From contig CAZCZI010000005.1 of the NCBI GenBank assembly GCA_964503045.1, forward strand, positions 62,001-126,000: 64,000 nt of DNA. The letters run 5' to 3'. The notes below the pieces were generated by a model. It was not told the origin of the DNA. It ran no database searches and saw only the letters and a program-made list of their open reading frames with translations. The DNA comes from CAYZJR01 sp964503045. Lineage in GTDB: Bacteria > Cyanobacteriota > Vampirovibrionia > Obscuribacterales > Obscuribacteraceae. The position numbers were made by a program, and so were the translations under genes. Positions 25,234 through 33,945 of this stretch are shown piece after piece (the first letter of the stretch is position 1; the number at the start of each line of letters is the position of its first letter).

Positions 25234-27494
25234 CGGGACAGATAGAAACCACCTGTCAGACGTGTGGAAAGCCGCTACAAAAGGGCGCTTCTATCACCCA
25301 ATGGATTTTCGATACCAGTAAGTGCACGTGTAGTGTGGCGGCACCTTCGGTGGTGCAACTGCCTTATTGCGCATTGTGCGGTTTGGTGATAAGAACCAAA
25401 TTAGGTTCGATTACTCATTGGATTTTTAAGACGCCAGTCTGTGAATGCTTAGAAACCGGAGTAGACAAAGGGTTGCTCAGTCAGGAGCAGCTGCCTAGAG
25501 ATGATTCGATTGCTGGTTCTCCTTACGAGTTTTTAGGTGTCACCGGGTCTGGTGGTGTGGCCACTGTGTTCAAAGCGAGAAACCGAAAGCTCGGCAGACA
25601 TGTAGCCATAAAGATCTTGCAAACTGGACTCGATAATAGCCGTGCCGTCGACAACTTCTTGCGTGAGGCAAAATCGGCGTCCAAATTGCAGCATCCTAAT
25701 ATCGTTACCGTGCAAGATTTTGGACAGATGGTTGATGGCAGAAAGTTTTTGGTAACAGAGTGGATCGACGGAATCACATTGGCCGACTACTTGCAGAAAC
25801 ATGGAAAGCTCTCCTTCGAGGCCACTAAAGAGCTGTTTTCTCAAGTACTCGACGGGCTTACGCATGCCCATAATCGAGCAGTGGTTCATCGCGACATCAA
25901 GCCCAGTAACATCATGTTGGTGCGCGGCACAAGTGGCGGTTGGACGGTCAAAATTATTGATTTTGGAACGGCAAAGGAGATCGACAAAGACCAAGAGAAG
26001 ACACGGGCAGAGGACATGGCCGGGAGCCCATTTTATATGAGCCCCGAGCAGGCGACCGGCGATACGGTCGATGCTAGAGCCGATTTGTATTCGGTGGGAT
26101 GTTCTATGTTCGAGGCATTGACAGGGCGAACGCCGTTTGTCGGAAAGGCACTGTCAGTGGTGATGAGACATCAATTAGAGGAGGCGCCAACTCTCAAACA
26201 AGCTTCCGGAGGTCTGGACTTTCCTGAGAGCATCGAGGAGATCATCGCTAAGTTGTTGGCGAAGAATCCTTCCGATAGATATCAATCTGCAAATGAAGTG
26301 AAAGCAGCTTTGCAGGTTGCCTCTTCAGGGCGACGCTCGACTTTCAATCAGGTCTTTGCCAGGGCTCAAGTGCAACCTGAAGGCAAGGCGGGAGGCGGTG
26401 TGCCACTCATACTTGTGGCCGGCTTTTTGATTTTGGGATGCATTTTTGTATTGGTTGGCTCGAGCTTCCTGTACACATTCTCGAACACGCCTGCACCAAA
26501 AGCGGTGAAAAGTGCCAAGGGAAAAGACGGTTCCGACTTGAACATGGTTTTGTCAACCCCGCTGTCCGATTACTGGTATGGGAATGACGGTGAGCGGCGC
26601 CTTCTTCCATTTGAGCAGCCGCTTTCCGAGCTGCCTCCAAACGGTGTGAGGACGTTAACGATTGGTCGTAGTTACGATTATAGAATCGCGAGCCTTTACG
26701 ATTATAGAATCGCGAGCAGTCGTAAATTGATAGAACAGAGATTTGAAGGCATAACCAGGCTGAAAAGCTTGAGCGTTCTTGCGGTATGGGACGTGCCGAT
26801 GACTGTGGAAATTTTGCAGTCCATCTCTGATGTGAAAAACCTTACGAGGCTTTCGATTTCAGACTCGCCGCTGCCTCATGAAACCGTCAGCATCATTGGA
26901 GTTCTTCCTAAACTTGAAAGTCTTGAATTGAACACAGACAGCTTGAATAGGTCCGATGTTGTTGATATTCCTATACTCAAAAAGACTCTGGTTAAACTGG
27001 CGCTAGACAATAACCCTGTGGGCAAGGCCGAAACGACCGCGTATGTTGCCGAACTCGATAAGCTCACTTATTTGAGCCTAAACAATACCGGACTTGACGA
27101 TTCAGGTGTGGAGCGTCTCACCAAACTCTCCAAAATCGAAAACCTGTTTATAGCACAGGCTGATCTGTCCCCGGCGGGCATCAAGTCGCTGTGCAAGTTT
27201 CCGAAGCTTCACGTGCTTGATTTGTCGTTCTCGAAGATCGGCGATGAAGCCGCTAAGCAACTTGGTGGATTGCAGGCTGTTGAGAGTCTCAAGCTGGCTG
27301 GATGCGAAAAGCTGACTGACAAATGTGTTGATGCACTTTGCAAATTGAAAGGACTAAGGCAACTCGATGTTACCCGAACCTCGATATCGGACAGGGGAGC
27401 GATGCTGCTCAAAAACAATCTTCCAAATATTCAGGACCTGAAGTGCACTTCGCAGGTTGAGGAGCTGGACGAGATGTTCTTGGGGAAACAATAA
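25230..27494 (+). CDS. membrane Ser/Thr protein kinase with double Cys-ribbon and LRRs (3 of 3)
   Basis: 754 residues; closest to gene 2, sharing the duplicated Cys module (C-Q-T-C-G-K-P and C-A-L-C-G-L), the intact kinase core (V-A-I-K, H-R-D-I-K-P-S-N, D-F-G-T-A-K) and one membrane helix (~388-413), then LRRs (~510-735). Two oddities: a 24-bp in-frame tandem duplication at 26673-26717 repeats Y-D-Y-R-I-A-S, and a C-terminus that differs from gene 2, whose own tail motif reappears just after this gene's stop (27494-27544). Start ATG overlaps the previous stop. Receptor-type signalling at the membrane is inferred; the ligand is unknown. Confidence 0.92.
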   Translation: MTGQIETTCQTCGKPLQKGASITQWIFDTSKCTCSVAAPSVVQLPYCALCGLVIRTKLGSITHWIFKTPVCECLETGVDKGLLSQEQLPRDDSIAGSPYEFLGVTGSGGVATVFKARNRKLGRHVAIKILQTGLDNSRAVDNFLREAKSASKLQHPNIVTVQDFGQMVDGRKFLVTEWIDGITLADYLQKHGKLSFEATKELFSQVLDGLTHAHNRAVVHRDIKPSNIMLVRGTSGGWTVKIIDFGTAKEIDKDQEKTRAEDMAGSPFYMSPEQATGDTVDARADLYSVGCSMFEALTGRTPFVGKALSVVMRHQLEEAPTLKQASGGLDFPESIEEIIAKLLAKNPSDRYQSANEVKAALQVASSGRRSTFNQVFARAQVQPEGKAGGGVPLILVAGFLILGCIFVLVGSSFLYTFSNTPAPKAVKSAKGKDGSDLNMVLSTPLSDYWYGNDGERRLLPFEQPLSELPPNGVRTLTIGRSYDYRIASLYDYRIASSRKLIEQRFEGITRLKSLSVLAVWDVPMTVEILQSISDVKNLTRLSISDSPLPHETVSIIGVLPKLESLELNTDSLNRSDVVDIPILKKTLVKLALDNNPVGKAETTAYVAELDKLTYLSLNNTGLDDSGVERLTKLSKIENLFIAQADLSPAGIKSLCKFPKLHVLDLSFSKIGDEAAKQLGGLQAVESLKLAGCEKLTDKCVDALCKLKGLRQLDVTRTSISDRGAMLLKNNLPNIQDLKCTSQVEELDEMFLGKQ
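26673..26717 (+). repeat. 24-bp in-frame tandem duplication inside kinase 3
   Basis: The 21-base sequence TACGATTATAGAATCGCGAGC occurs at 26673-26693 and again, identical, at 26697-26717 (period 24). It duplicates Y-D-Y-R-I-A-S in the juxtamembrane/extracytoplasmic region. The lack of divergence points to a recent slippage event. Confidence 0.9.
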
Positions 27495-27544
27495 TGGGCA
27501 TCCAGGATGTACTGCCGACAGATGAAGATTTGGGGCGCAGATAA
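27494..27544 (+). pseudogene. remnant of a kinase C-terminal tail
   Basis: Sixteen codons starting at an ATG that shares its A with the stop of kinase 3: M-G-I-Q-D-V-L-P-T-D-E-D-L-G-R-R. The core I-Q-D-V-L-P-T-D-E-D-L matches I-Q-E-V-L-P-S-D-R-E-L at the very end of kinase 2. It is best read as the leftover 3' end of a kinase paralogue lost or rearranged during tandem duplication. No ribosome-binding site is evident. Confidence 0.5.
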
Positions 27545-27638
27545 CGGTTTGTATGCCTGGAAAGATGAAAATCGACTAAGTTACTTCGCGTTATTCTATC
27601 TCTTAGAAACCCATGCTCAATGGTATTATTAATGGCTG

Positions 27639-27653
27639 AGCCCGGGTCGGGCT
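27639..27653 (+). terminator. possible terminator after the kinase cluster
   Basis: A 6-bp GC-rich stem (AGCCCG / CGGGCT) with a 3-base loop, followed by AGTTTGCTGTTG, a weak T-rich tail. It lies between the kinase genes and the next plus-strand gene. Only moderate support. Confidence 0.3.
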
Positions 27654-27723
27654 AGTTTGCTGTTGAAGGGTGTCGAAGGGCGACACAACTTAAACGACGA
27701 CGAAATTTGAGCTGTAAGAGGTA

Positions 27724-29148
27724 ATGCAGAGACTTGCACTAATAGGACTGGGTGCTTCAGGACTCTTCGCTTTGACTGAATTGGCGGGAGCGGATGTTGA
27801 AGTACACGTTTTTGACGTTGGTCCGACATACGACAAGCGCTACGCATGCCCAATTGACCAGGGCAAGCTTGAAGTATGCCCGCCCAAAGCCTGCAGCTAT
27901 TGCGCGCCCGGACAGTCTGCCGGCAGTTGGAACGATTTCAAGGTCATTTTGTCAGCCTCACCGGTTATCGGCGGCCGGCTCTACGACTTGGTCGGTGAGC
28001 AAGAGCTGCAAAAATGCCTTGATAAAGTGCGCGCTTTGATTCTCAAGCACGCACCGGTCGAGATTCCAGTCGTGACGCCGAATCAAGACGATCTGGAGTG
28101 GATCAAGAAGAAAGCCACGTTGGCAGGCATGACTTACCACTATCAAGAACTGCTTCACTGCGGCTCGGATAATGCGCCGGCCATCAACACCAGCATCTTG
28201 GACGAGATCAAATCCAAGGGGAACAATATTGTCTTTCACTGGGATACTAAAGTGCTCTCGGTTTCCAGGCGTGGAGAGCAGTTTGCGGTCTCTTACGACA
28301 AATACCGCAAACCAGGCGACGAGAAAGAAGAGCTGTTCGATATATGCATTGTCTCTGTCGGCAGAGGTGGCGCGCATTGGCTGACTCAACAGGAATTTTA
28401 TAAGGCACTCGAGATCTACCCAGGGCAAGTCGACATCGGCATCCGTGTGGAAACGAGTTGTTTCTACACTGAAGAGGTCGATAGGCGATTCTACGAGCCG
28501 AAGTTGTACTACAGAAGCAGGCACGCAAACGATGTTGTGCGCAACTTTTGTTCGAACCCCAAAGGTTTCGTAACTCCTGAGAACCATCGAGAATATGTTC
28601 TCGTCAATGGGCACTCCAAGATGTACGAGAAGTCTGAGAACAACAACTTTGCAGTGTTGGTATCCAAGACTTTCACGCGACCATTTAAAGATCCGCAGAT
28701 GTACTCGCAAACAATTGCAAAGATCGTAAACATGCTTGCTGGTGGAGGCCCGCTCATTCAGCGCCTTGGCGACCTCAGGTCCGGAAGACGAACCAAATCG
28801 CTCACCAACAACCTGATCAAACCGACTCTGGAAGCCGAATGTGGAGATATCTCCCTTGCATATCCGCACCGCATATTGGCCGGCATCGTAGAATATCTCG
28901 AAGCATTGGACAAAATCTGTCCCGGTGTTGCAGATGATTCAACATTGCTTTACGCACCGGAATGTAAGAGTTATCCGGACTCTATCGTGGTAAGCAAGAG
29001 TATGGAAACCAACGTTCCCAACATGTACGTGATTGGAGATTCCAGCAGCTGGACACGAGGAGTAGGTCAGGCTGCAACCAGTGGACTCTTAGCGGCAGAA
29101 GGTGTAAAACACAAGTTGAAGGACGCGCATAAAGTAGGAGCTCGGTAA
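27724..29148 (+). CDS. FAD-dependent dehydrogenase (COG2509-like)
   Basis: 474 residues. The N-terminal dinucleotide fold G-L-G-A-S-G (residues 8-13) with the acidic end of strand 2 (V-F-D-V-G) binds FAD. A Cys-rich block (C-P-P-K-A-C-S-Y-C-A-P-G) follows. C-I-V-S-V-G-R-G-G fits the second FAD contact, and near the C-terminus N-M-Y-V-I-G-D-S-S-S-W-T-R-G-V-G-Q-A-A-T-S-G is the classical FAD-closing motif. This resembles the uncharacterised NAD(FAD)-utilising dehydrogenases of COG2509. Substrate unknown; cytoplasmic. The next gene starts 3 bases after its stop. Confidence 0.85.
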   Translation: MQRLALIGLGASGLFALTELAGADVEVHVFDVGPTYDKRYACPIDQGKLEVCPPKACSYCAPGQSAGSWNDFKVILSASPVIGGRLYDLVGEQELQKCLDKVRALILKHAPVEIPVVTPNQDDLEWIKKKATLAGMTYHYQELLHCGSDNAPAINTSILDEIKSKGNNIVFHWDTKVLSVSRRGEQFAVSYDKYRKPGDEKEELFDICIVSVGRGGAHWLTQQEFYKALEIYPGQVDIGIRVETSCFYTEEVDRRFYEPKLYYRSRHANDVVRNFCSNPKGFVTPENHREYVLVNGHSKMYEKSENNNFAVLVSKTFTRPFKDPQMYSQTIAKIVNMLAGGGPLIQRLGDLRSGRRTKSLTNNLIKPTLEAECGDISLAYPHRILAGIVEYLEALDKICPGVADDSTLLYAPECKSYPDSIVVSKSMETNVPNMYVIGDSSSWTRGVGQAATSGLLAAEGVKHKLKDAHKVGAR

Positions 29149-29151
29149 CTC

Positions 29152-29793
29152 GTGGAGAATCAGGTGCTGGCACCTAATGACGCGAACAACAATGAAGAGA
29201 GCGAGTGGCTAGATCTCTGGCGCAGATATAGCGAATCTCGCAGCGGTTCATTTCATCTGCATTCCATTCCTGGTTTTGGAAAAGGGGCGATGATGAAGAT
29301 CGCGATTCCAACCAGTGGTTTCTCCATATTTTTTGCAGCCGGCGCCGTAGATGTCGAGACTGAATATCGCTTCGACACTTCGGTTTGGATTCCATTTGAG
29401 CCTGTTGAACCATTTACCTTTTCCCTTCGAGCGGCCTCTTCCACGCAGAAGAAAGCGATGGAGTCGCGCGCGGCAAAGACAGGCGATCGTGTTTTCGATC
29501 GCAAATATGTGCTGGAGAGCGACTCTCCTGAAAAACTTCAGCAGTTGTTGAGCGAGGAGAACGTGCGCGAGAAGATTCAAGGGCTGTCTTTCCGCGAGAT
29601 TCGTGTGGCGAAAGAGTCTGCGAGTTTTGTATCACCGGGCGCCGCAAAGGGTGCCATGATCTGCATAGATTTCGATGAGTTGTTGGGAACCAGAGAAGCG
29701 TTGGATCACGCCCGGGAGCTGGTCGTGCTGCTTGCCAATCGGCTCACAACGCTTGGACTTGCAGTCAAGCCGGCAACGAAACCGAAGAAGTAG
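29152..29793 (+). CDS. hypothetical protein coupled to the FAD dehydrogenase
   Basis: 213 residues from GTG 29152, three bases after the dehydrogenase stop. No signal peptide. A beta-rich stretch (~45-95) contains M-K-I-A-I-P-T-S-G-F-S-I-F-F and a W-I-P-F-E-P segment. A charged helical part and a C-terminal helix follow (A-R-E-L-V-V-L-L-A-N-R-L). I do not recognise a family. The tight spacing suggests joint expression with, and possibly service to, the FAD enzyme. It ends 24 bases from the convergent TPR gene. Confidence 0.72.
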   Translation: MENQVLAPNDANNNEESEWLDLWRRYSESRSGSFHLHSIPGFGKGAMMKIAIPTSGFSIFFAAGAVDVETEYRFDTSVWIPFEPVEPFTFSLRAASSTQKKAMESRAAKTGDRVFDRKYVLESDSPEKLQQLLSEENVREKIQGLSFREIRVAKESASFVSPGAAKGAMICIDFDELLGTREALDHARELVVLLANRLTTLGLAVKPATKPKK

Positions 29794-29817
29794 CCGATAA
29801 TTAGTCGACGGCTCTAC

Positions 29818-31197
29818 TTAGCTTTGCCAGAGAATGTGCGTCGTTTCATCGTCATCGTCGTCCTCTGACGACATTTTCTTTTGCAAGCTCGCATAACGCG
29901 CCATCAACGCGGCAACGTCCGGATGTTCGGCACCAAGCGCCTTTTCGCTCAAGCCTAAGCCCCACTTGTAGAGACGATCGGCTTCTTGGAAGTTGTCTTG
30001 CTGCTCGTACAGTTCTGCAAGATTCTTGAGGGCTTTTGCAACGTTTGGATGTTCCGGCCCGAGATTCTCTTGAACAATTGAAAGCGAGCGCCAATAGAGA
30101 GGCTCTGCTTCACTGAACTTGCCTTGATCTTGATAGACTTCCGCCAAGCTGTTAAGAACCTCGGCAACGTGCGGATGTTTTGGTCCCCAGTCTTTGGTTC
30201 GAACCTCAAGCAGCGTCTTGTAGAGCGGTTCTGCTTGATCGTACTTGCACTGGATGTGGAACAGCAATGCAAGATTGCTCAAAGTTTGCGCTGTGCTTGG
30301 ATGTTCAAGACCAAGAGATGTTTGGCGAATCTTGAGAGCGCGCCAGTGAATTTTCTCAGCCTTCGGAAACGAGCCCATCATGCGGAATAGCTCAGCTTGA
30401 TAATTGAGCACGGTGGCAACGCTTGGATGATCTGGTCCCCAATTCTGCTCGGAGATTCTCAAGGCGCGGTCGTAGAGAGGCTCGGCTTGTTGGTATTTTC
30501 CATCTGCATGATAAAGCAGTGCAAGATTCGTGAGGTTGGGTCCGATGCTTGGATGTTCCGGCCCTAACATGGCTTCTTTGATGGCCAGTGACTTTTGAAA
30601 CAACGGCTCTGCCGACGCATACTTTCCGTGCGCTCTGTAGAAATCGGCAAGATTTTCGAGCGTTGAGGAAACCTCTAAACGATTGGAGTCAGGCGCGCTC
30701 TCAAGAATCGTGAGCGCCCTTCGTAAATAGGGTTCGACTTCCGAGTACTTTCCTTGGGCGCGATAGACCATGCCCAGGCTGTTGCAGATTGCGGCTACTT
30801 CCTGACTGTCTTTGCCGAACACTTCTTCTTTGAGAGTCAGACCGCGCCTATATGATTGTTCGGCCTCTGCATACCAACCTTGAACCCAGTACAAATCGCC
30901 AAGACATGAATGAATTTGAGCCTGAGAAGTGGCTTTGGCTATGGCGTCGAATTCGGCATTCTCACCAATTGCGGCTCCCTCGCCGCCCTCGGCGGTTTCG
31001 GCTCCGAGCGCCGGCAGCGCATCGCCGCCAACCAGCGTGTCTTGTCCAACACCAAGCTGACGCTCGGATTCAGCAAGCGCTCTTTGTAAGAGCTTCTCGG
31101 CGTCTGAGTAACGACCGAGCTGAAATGCTTTGGTTCCGGCGTCCTGATAGGTTTCCCAACTGATTGATTCGACTTCGGTAACTTCTGTATTTTCCAT
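29818..31197 (-). CDS. kinesin-light-chain-type TPR protein
   Basis: 459 residues from ATG 31197; the frame is open for 246 bases more but without a better start. After an N-terminal TPR-like helix pair (A-F-Q-L-G-R-Y-S-D-A-E), about seven repeats of 42 residues follow, each with L-x-N-L-A-x-L-Y-x-x-Q-G-K-Y-x-x-A-E-P-L-Y-x-R-A-L-x-I and a L-G-x-E-H-P-x-V/S-A linker. That is the 42-residue TPR_12/kinesin-light-chain form. A short acidic D-D-D-D-D-E tail ends the protein. No signal peptide; a cytoplasmic scaffold. Partners unknown. Such TPRs are common in large multicellular-like bacterial genomes. Confidence 0.88.
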   Translation of the reverse strand: MENTEVTEVESISWETYQDAGTKAFQLGRYSDAEKLLQRALAESERQLGVGQDTLVGGDALPALGAETAEGGEGAAIGENAEFDAIAKATSQAQIHSCLGDLYWVQGWYAEAEQSYRRGLTLKEEVFGKDSQEVAAICNSLGMVYRAQGKYSEVEPYLRRALTILESAPDSNRLEVSSTLENLADFYRAHGKYASAEPLFQKSLAIKEAMLGPEHPSIGPNLTNLALLYHADGKYQQAEPLYDRALRISEQNWGPDHPSVATVLNYQAELFRMMGSFPKAEKIHWRALKIRQTSLGLEHPSTAQTLSNLALLFHIQCKYDQAEPLYKTLLEVRTKDWGPKHPHVAEVLNSLAEVYQDQGKFSEAEPLYWRSLSIVQENLGPEHPNVAKALKNLAELYEQQDNFQEADRLYKWGLGLSEKALGAEHPDVAALMARYASLQKKMSSEDDDDDETTHILWQS

Positions 31198-31525
31198 ATG
31201 AAGCGCTTTTCCGGCCTGGGCCGTTCCATTACATAAGGTAATGCCCACTCTTGGGCACAAATATACATTTGGGCGGATAGAGAACCGATTTTGCGGCGCA
31301 GAACCGGCTTTGGGACATACAACCGCCCTTGGTCCGCCCCAACTAAGTATGACACCTGCCGCGCAGTTCCTTAACTGATTGTCTACTGCTGACTGCAACA
31401 CTCCGAAACGCGATGATAGAAATCCGGCTGTGGGAACCGCCAAGCGCTTTGAATGGCGCGGGTATTGGCGTGCGAGTCAGTGTAGGAGCAGCAACGGTGT
31501 GTGGGTCTTATAAGGAGGAGTGCAA
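31198..31525. other. divergent intergenic region (328 bases)
   Basis: Separates the minus-strand TPR gene from the plus-strand hydrolase pair. I see a 6-bp hairpin (TGCCCA / TGGGCA, about 31244-31259) and no convincing gene, tRNA or consensus promoter pair. It presumably holds the promoters of both genes. Confidence 0.6.
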
Positions 31526-32551
31526 ATGATTTCATTCGTTAAGCGCGGGATTCCGAAAACGATGAAGCCAACGCCAACTGGGGAACATACCGATGAGCCC
31601 GACAGCCAAAGCGAAAAGACGCACATGCAATCTGATAAGAAGCCCAAGAAGCGTATATTCAGAAAACCAACGCGCAAGGAAGCTATCACCGAGGCGATCA
31701 AACTGACTTGCTTGTTACTTGTTCTCAGCCCGATGGTTGCTTGGCCTTTGTACAGCAAGATGCTTTTCTTTCCGGATAAAACAACGCACGTTCCGCCCGC
31801 AGTTTTTGACAAAATTGCCGAGCATTACAAGGCGAAGTGGGAAGAGGTTTACCTCCCAACAGCCAACGGAAAACGAATTCACGCTTATCTCTTTAATCAG
31901 CCAGGAACGCAATACACGGCTCTAATCAGCCATGGAAATGCAGGCAATAGCGACTACAGATCATTGTTGATTGCGAACCTTTTGCAGTGTGGTTTGTCGG
32001 TGATGATTTTTGACTATCAAGGATATGGAAAGAGCGAAGGTGAACCAACCTGCGAAGGCATCACCGATGATGGCATAGCAGCATATGATTATTTAGTTAG
32101 GGAGAAGCATGTCGCGCCTGAGGCGGTGGTGCTGTATGGAGAGTCGCTTGGTTGCTCTGTTGCGATGAACACGATGAAGCATAGAAAAGTTGCAGGTGTA
32201 ATTGCACAGTCAGGATTTTCATCGTTGGTTACAGCTGCTCGCGATCGTTTGCCGTGGTTGTGGTTGTTTCCCGCCTCGACCTTTCCTGTGCAGTTCGACA
32301 ACGTTGCCGCGCTTCGAGGCGAGCACCCGCCTGTTTTGTTGATTCATGGAACCAAGGATTTTATGCTTCCAGTCAGATATGCGGAAGAAATGTATGCCGG
32401 TGCGTCAGAGCCAAAGACGCTTCTCAAACTGCCTGACGCGGGACATAACGATATTGCCGTGGTGGATCTTCCTCAATACATTGCCGGGGTTATGGGATTC
32501 CTGAAGACGCTTTCGCCGCCTGTTCACACTGCTTCTAATGCTCAGAAATAA
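31526..32551 (+). CDS. membrane-anchored alpha/beta hydrolase (1 of 2)
   Basis: 341 residues from ATG 31526, with a perfect AAGGAGG 7 bases upstream. A polar ~60-residue N-terminus precedes one hydrophobic helix (L-T-C-L-L-L-V-L-S-P-M-V-A-W-P). The hydrolase domain follows: oxyanion region S-H-G-N-A-G-N, Y-Q-G-Y-G-K-S-E-G, nucleophile elbow Y-G-E-S-L-G, the acid in H-G-T-K-D-F, and catalytic His in A-G-H-N-D. Similar to the ABHD13/ABHD17-like (YfhR/BEM46) serine hydrolases. The domain orientation relative to the membrane is not certain. The next gene is its paralogue and overlaps it by 14 bases. Confidence 0.88.
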   Translation: MISFVKRGIPKTMKPTPTGEHTDEPDSQSEKTHMQSDKKPKKRIFRKPTRKEAITEAIKLTCLLLVLSPMVAWPLYSKMLFFPDKTTHVPPAVFDKIAEHYKAKWEEVYLPTANGKRIHAYLFNQPGTQYTALISHGNAGNSDYRSLLIANLLQCGLSVMIFDYQGYGKSEGEPTCEGITDDGIAAYDYLVREKHVAPEAVVLYGESLGCSVAMNTMKHRKVAGVIAQSGFSSLVTAARDRLPWLWLFPASTFPVQFDNVAALRGEHPPVLLIHGTKDFMLPVRYAEEMYAGASEPKTLLKLPDAGHNDIAVVDLPQYIAGVMGFLKTLSPPVHTASNAQK

Positions 32552-33434
32552 GTTGTGGCGTAATTTCAAAAAGACTCTTACGCCGCGTGGACTGTTAATC
32601 GAATCGGTGAAGATGTGCTTTCTGCTTGCGCTAATCAGTCCGCCAGTGTTGATGCCGTTTTACAAGTACTTCGTCTATATACCGGATAAGAACACGAGAA
32701 TAGGCAAAGACGCATTCGAACAAATTGCCACGCACTTCGGCGGTACATACGAGGCTATCGAATTTTCATCTCTGAACGGAAAGAAACTGCACGGACATTA
32801 CTGGCATTTGCCGAAAGCGAAGTACACGCTCATCCTGAGTCATGGTAGTGGTGGCAATGCTGATGGACGGATCTTATTGGCTGCGGCTCTCGTGCAGTGC
32901 GGAGCATCCGTACTTTCATACGACTATCAAGGATACGGGCAAAGCGAAGGCAGTCCGTCGCAAGAGGATCTTTGCGAGGATGGTGTTGCTGCCTATGATT
33001 ATGTACAGAAAACCCTTGGTGTGAAATCGGAGTCGATTGTTTTGTATGGCGAATCAATTGGATGTGCCGTTTCGCTTAACGCAATGACAAAGCGCAAGGT
33101 TGCGGCAGTGATAATTCAGAATCCATTCACATCGCTCCTTGCTGCGGCAAGGCACAGACTGCCTTGGTTTTGGTTGTATCCTGATTCTTGGTTTTCGGAA
33201 CTTGATGGCATGGACAATCTACCGATAGTTAAGGGACCACATCCACCGATGTTGTTTCTAAATGGAGAAAGAGACTTCGCGCTTCCTACAAAATTTACTG
33301 ACGAACTTTTCGCTGCAGCGTCGCAACCGAAGACGTTGGTGAAGTTTCCGAACGCTGGACACGACAGTGTTGGAATACTTGATGTGAAAGAGTTTGTTGA
33401 CGCGGTGACGAAGTTTTTGGGTAGTCTTCATTGA
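32538..33434 (+). CDS. membrane-anchored alpha/beta hydrolase (2 of 2)
   Basis: 298 residues, starting 14 bases inside the previous gene. Same plan as its neighbour without the long polar leader: a hydrophobic helix (~25-45: M-C-F-L-L-A-L-I-S-P-P-V-L-M-P), S-H-G-S-G-G-N, Y-Q-G-Y-G-Q-S-E-G, nucleophile in Y-G-E-S-I-G, Asp in N-G-E-R-D-F and His in A-G-H-D-S. Both copies retain the catalytic triad, so the duplication has probably led to two active enzymes. Substrate unknown (acyl esters or peptides are typical of the family). Confidence 0.88.
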   Translation: MLRNKLWRNFKKTLTPRGLLIESVKMCFLLALISPPVLMPFYKYFVYIPDKNTRIGKDAFEQIATHFGGTYEAIEFSSLNGKKLHGHYWHLPKAKYTLILSHGSGGNADGRILLAAALVQCGASVLSYDYQGYGQSEGSPSQEDLCEDGVAAYDYVQKTLGVKSESIVLYGESIGCAVSLNAMTKRKVAAVIIQNPFTSLLAAARHRLPWFWLYPDSWFSELDGMDNLPIVKGPHPPMLFLNGERDFALPTKFTDELFAAASQPKTLVKFPNAGHDSVGILDVKEFVDAVTKFLGSLH

Positions 33435-33512
33435 TTGGCACAGTTTCCACTGCAAGTGCGAAGAATGGTTTAAGTTTGGTGACTTGAATCGGTTGTCTGC
33501 TATTGTGGTTTT

Positions 33513-33887
33513 ATGTGTTTTTCAAATACTTTTTCATTTCTTACGCCCATAGTGGTTGGCTTACACTTTTTGTCGGTCGCTCGCTTAGGGCGGCTCGTTA
33601 TGAAGGCTAGCGGTGATGAACGTTCACGTACCTATTCGCCGTTTTCAATTTTTCTGTTTATTCTGACTGGTCCAGTAGCGATCTATGCAACCAATAGCTG
33701 TTGGCCTCTTCTACTGACGATTGTTTGCGCGTTGGCATCTTTTCTTCTGGAGAAGCGGTTTTGGGTTAGCTGCGCTATCGTGGCAGTATTTTCGACGCTT
33801 TTCGGATTTGTAATAGGTATCGGATTTTTGCCAGATGGAACACATTCGAGTCGATTGGAAGGCTCTCCGCGCAATCCACCTAATTAG
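33513..33887 (+). CDS. small integral membrane protein, unknown
   Basis: 124 residues with about four hydrophobic segments (~8-25, 44-60, 62-78, 83-105) and a polar Ser/Arg/Pro tail. There is no clear Shine-Dalgarno before the ATG. I recognise no family. It lies just before the leucine leader/tRNA locus on the same strand, but a good promoter at 33909-33936 starts afresh after it, so it is probably a separate transcript. Confidence 0.5.
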   Translation: MCFSNTFSFLTPIVVGLHFLSVARLGRLVMKASGDERSRTYSPFSIFLFILTGPVAIYATNSCWPLLLTIVCALASFLLEKRFWVSCAIVAVFSTLFGFVIGIGFLPDGTHSSRLEGSPRNPPN

Positions 33888-33908
33888 TAATCTCCGTTCG
33901 TTATGTTC

Positions 33909-33936
33909 TTTACGAGTACAACTTTTGTGGTATGAT
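33909..33936 (+). promoter_or_regulatory. promoter of the leucine-leader/tRNA locus
   Basis: TTTACG (33909-33914) and TATGAT (33931-33936) are separated by 16 bases; the -10 matches consensus in five of six positions and the -35 in four of six. The predicted start of transcription falls at about 33942-33944, only a few bases before the leader ATG at 33946, so the leader peptide would be translated from a leaderless or nearly leaderless mRNA. No equally good promoter was found nearer the tRNAs. Confidence 0.6.
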
Positions 33937-33945
33937 CTTAGGACT

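Noticed and set aside
27958..28869. 303-codon minus-strand ORF
   Set aside because: Shadow of the FAD dehydrogenase, whose FAD motifs are unambiguous on the plus strand.
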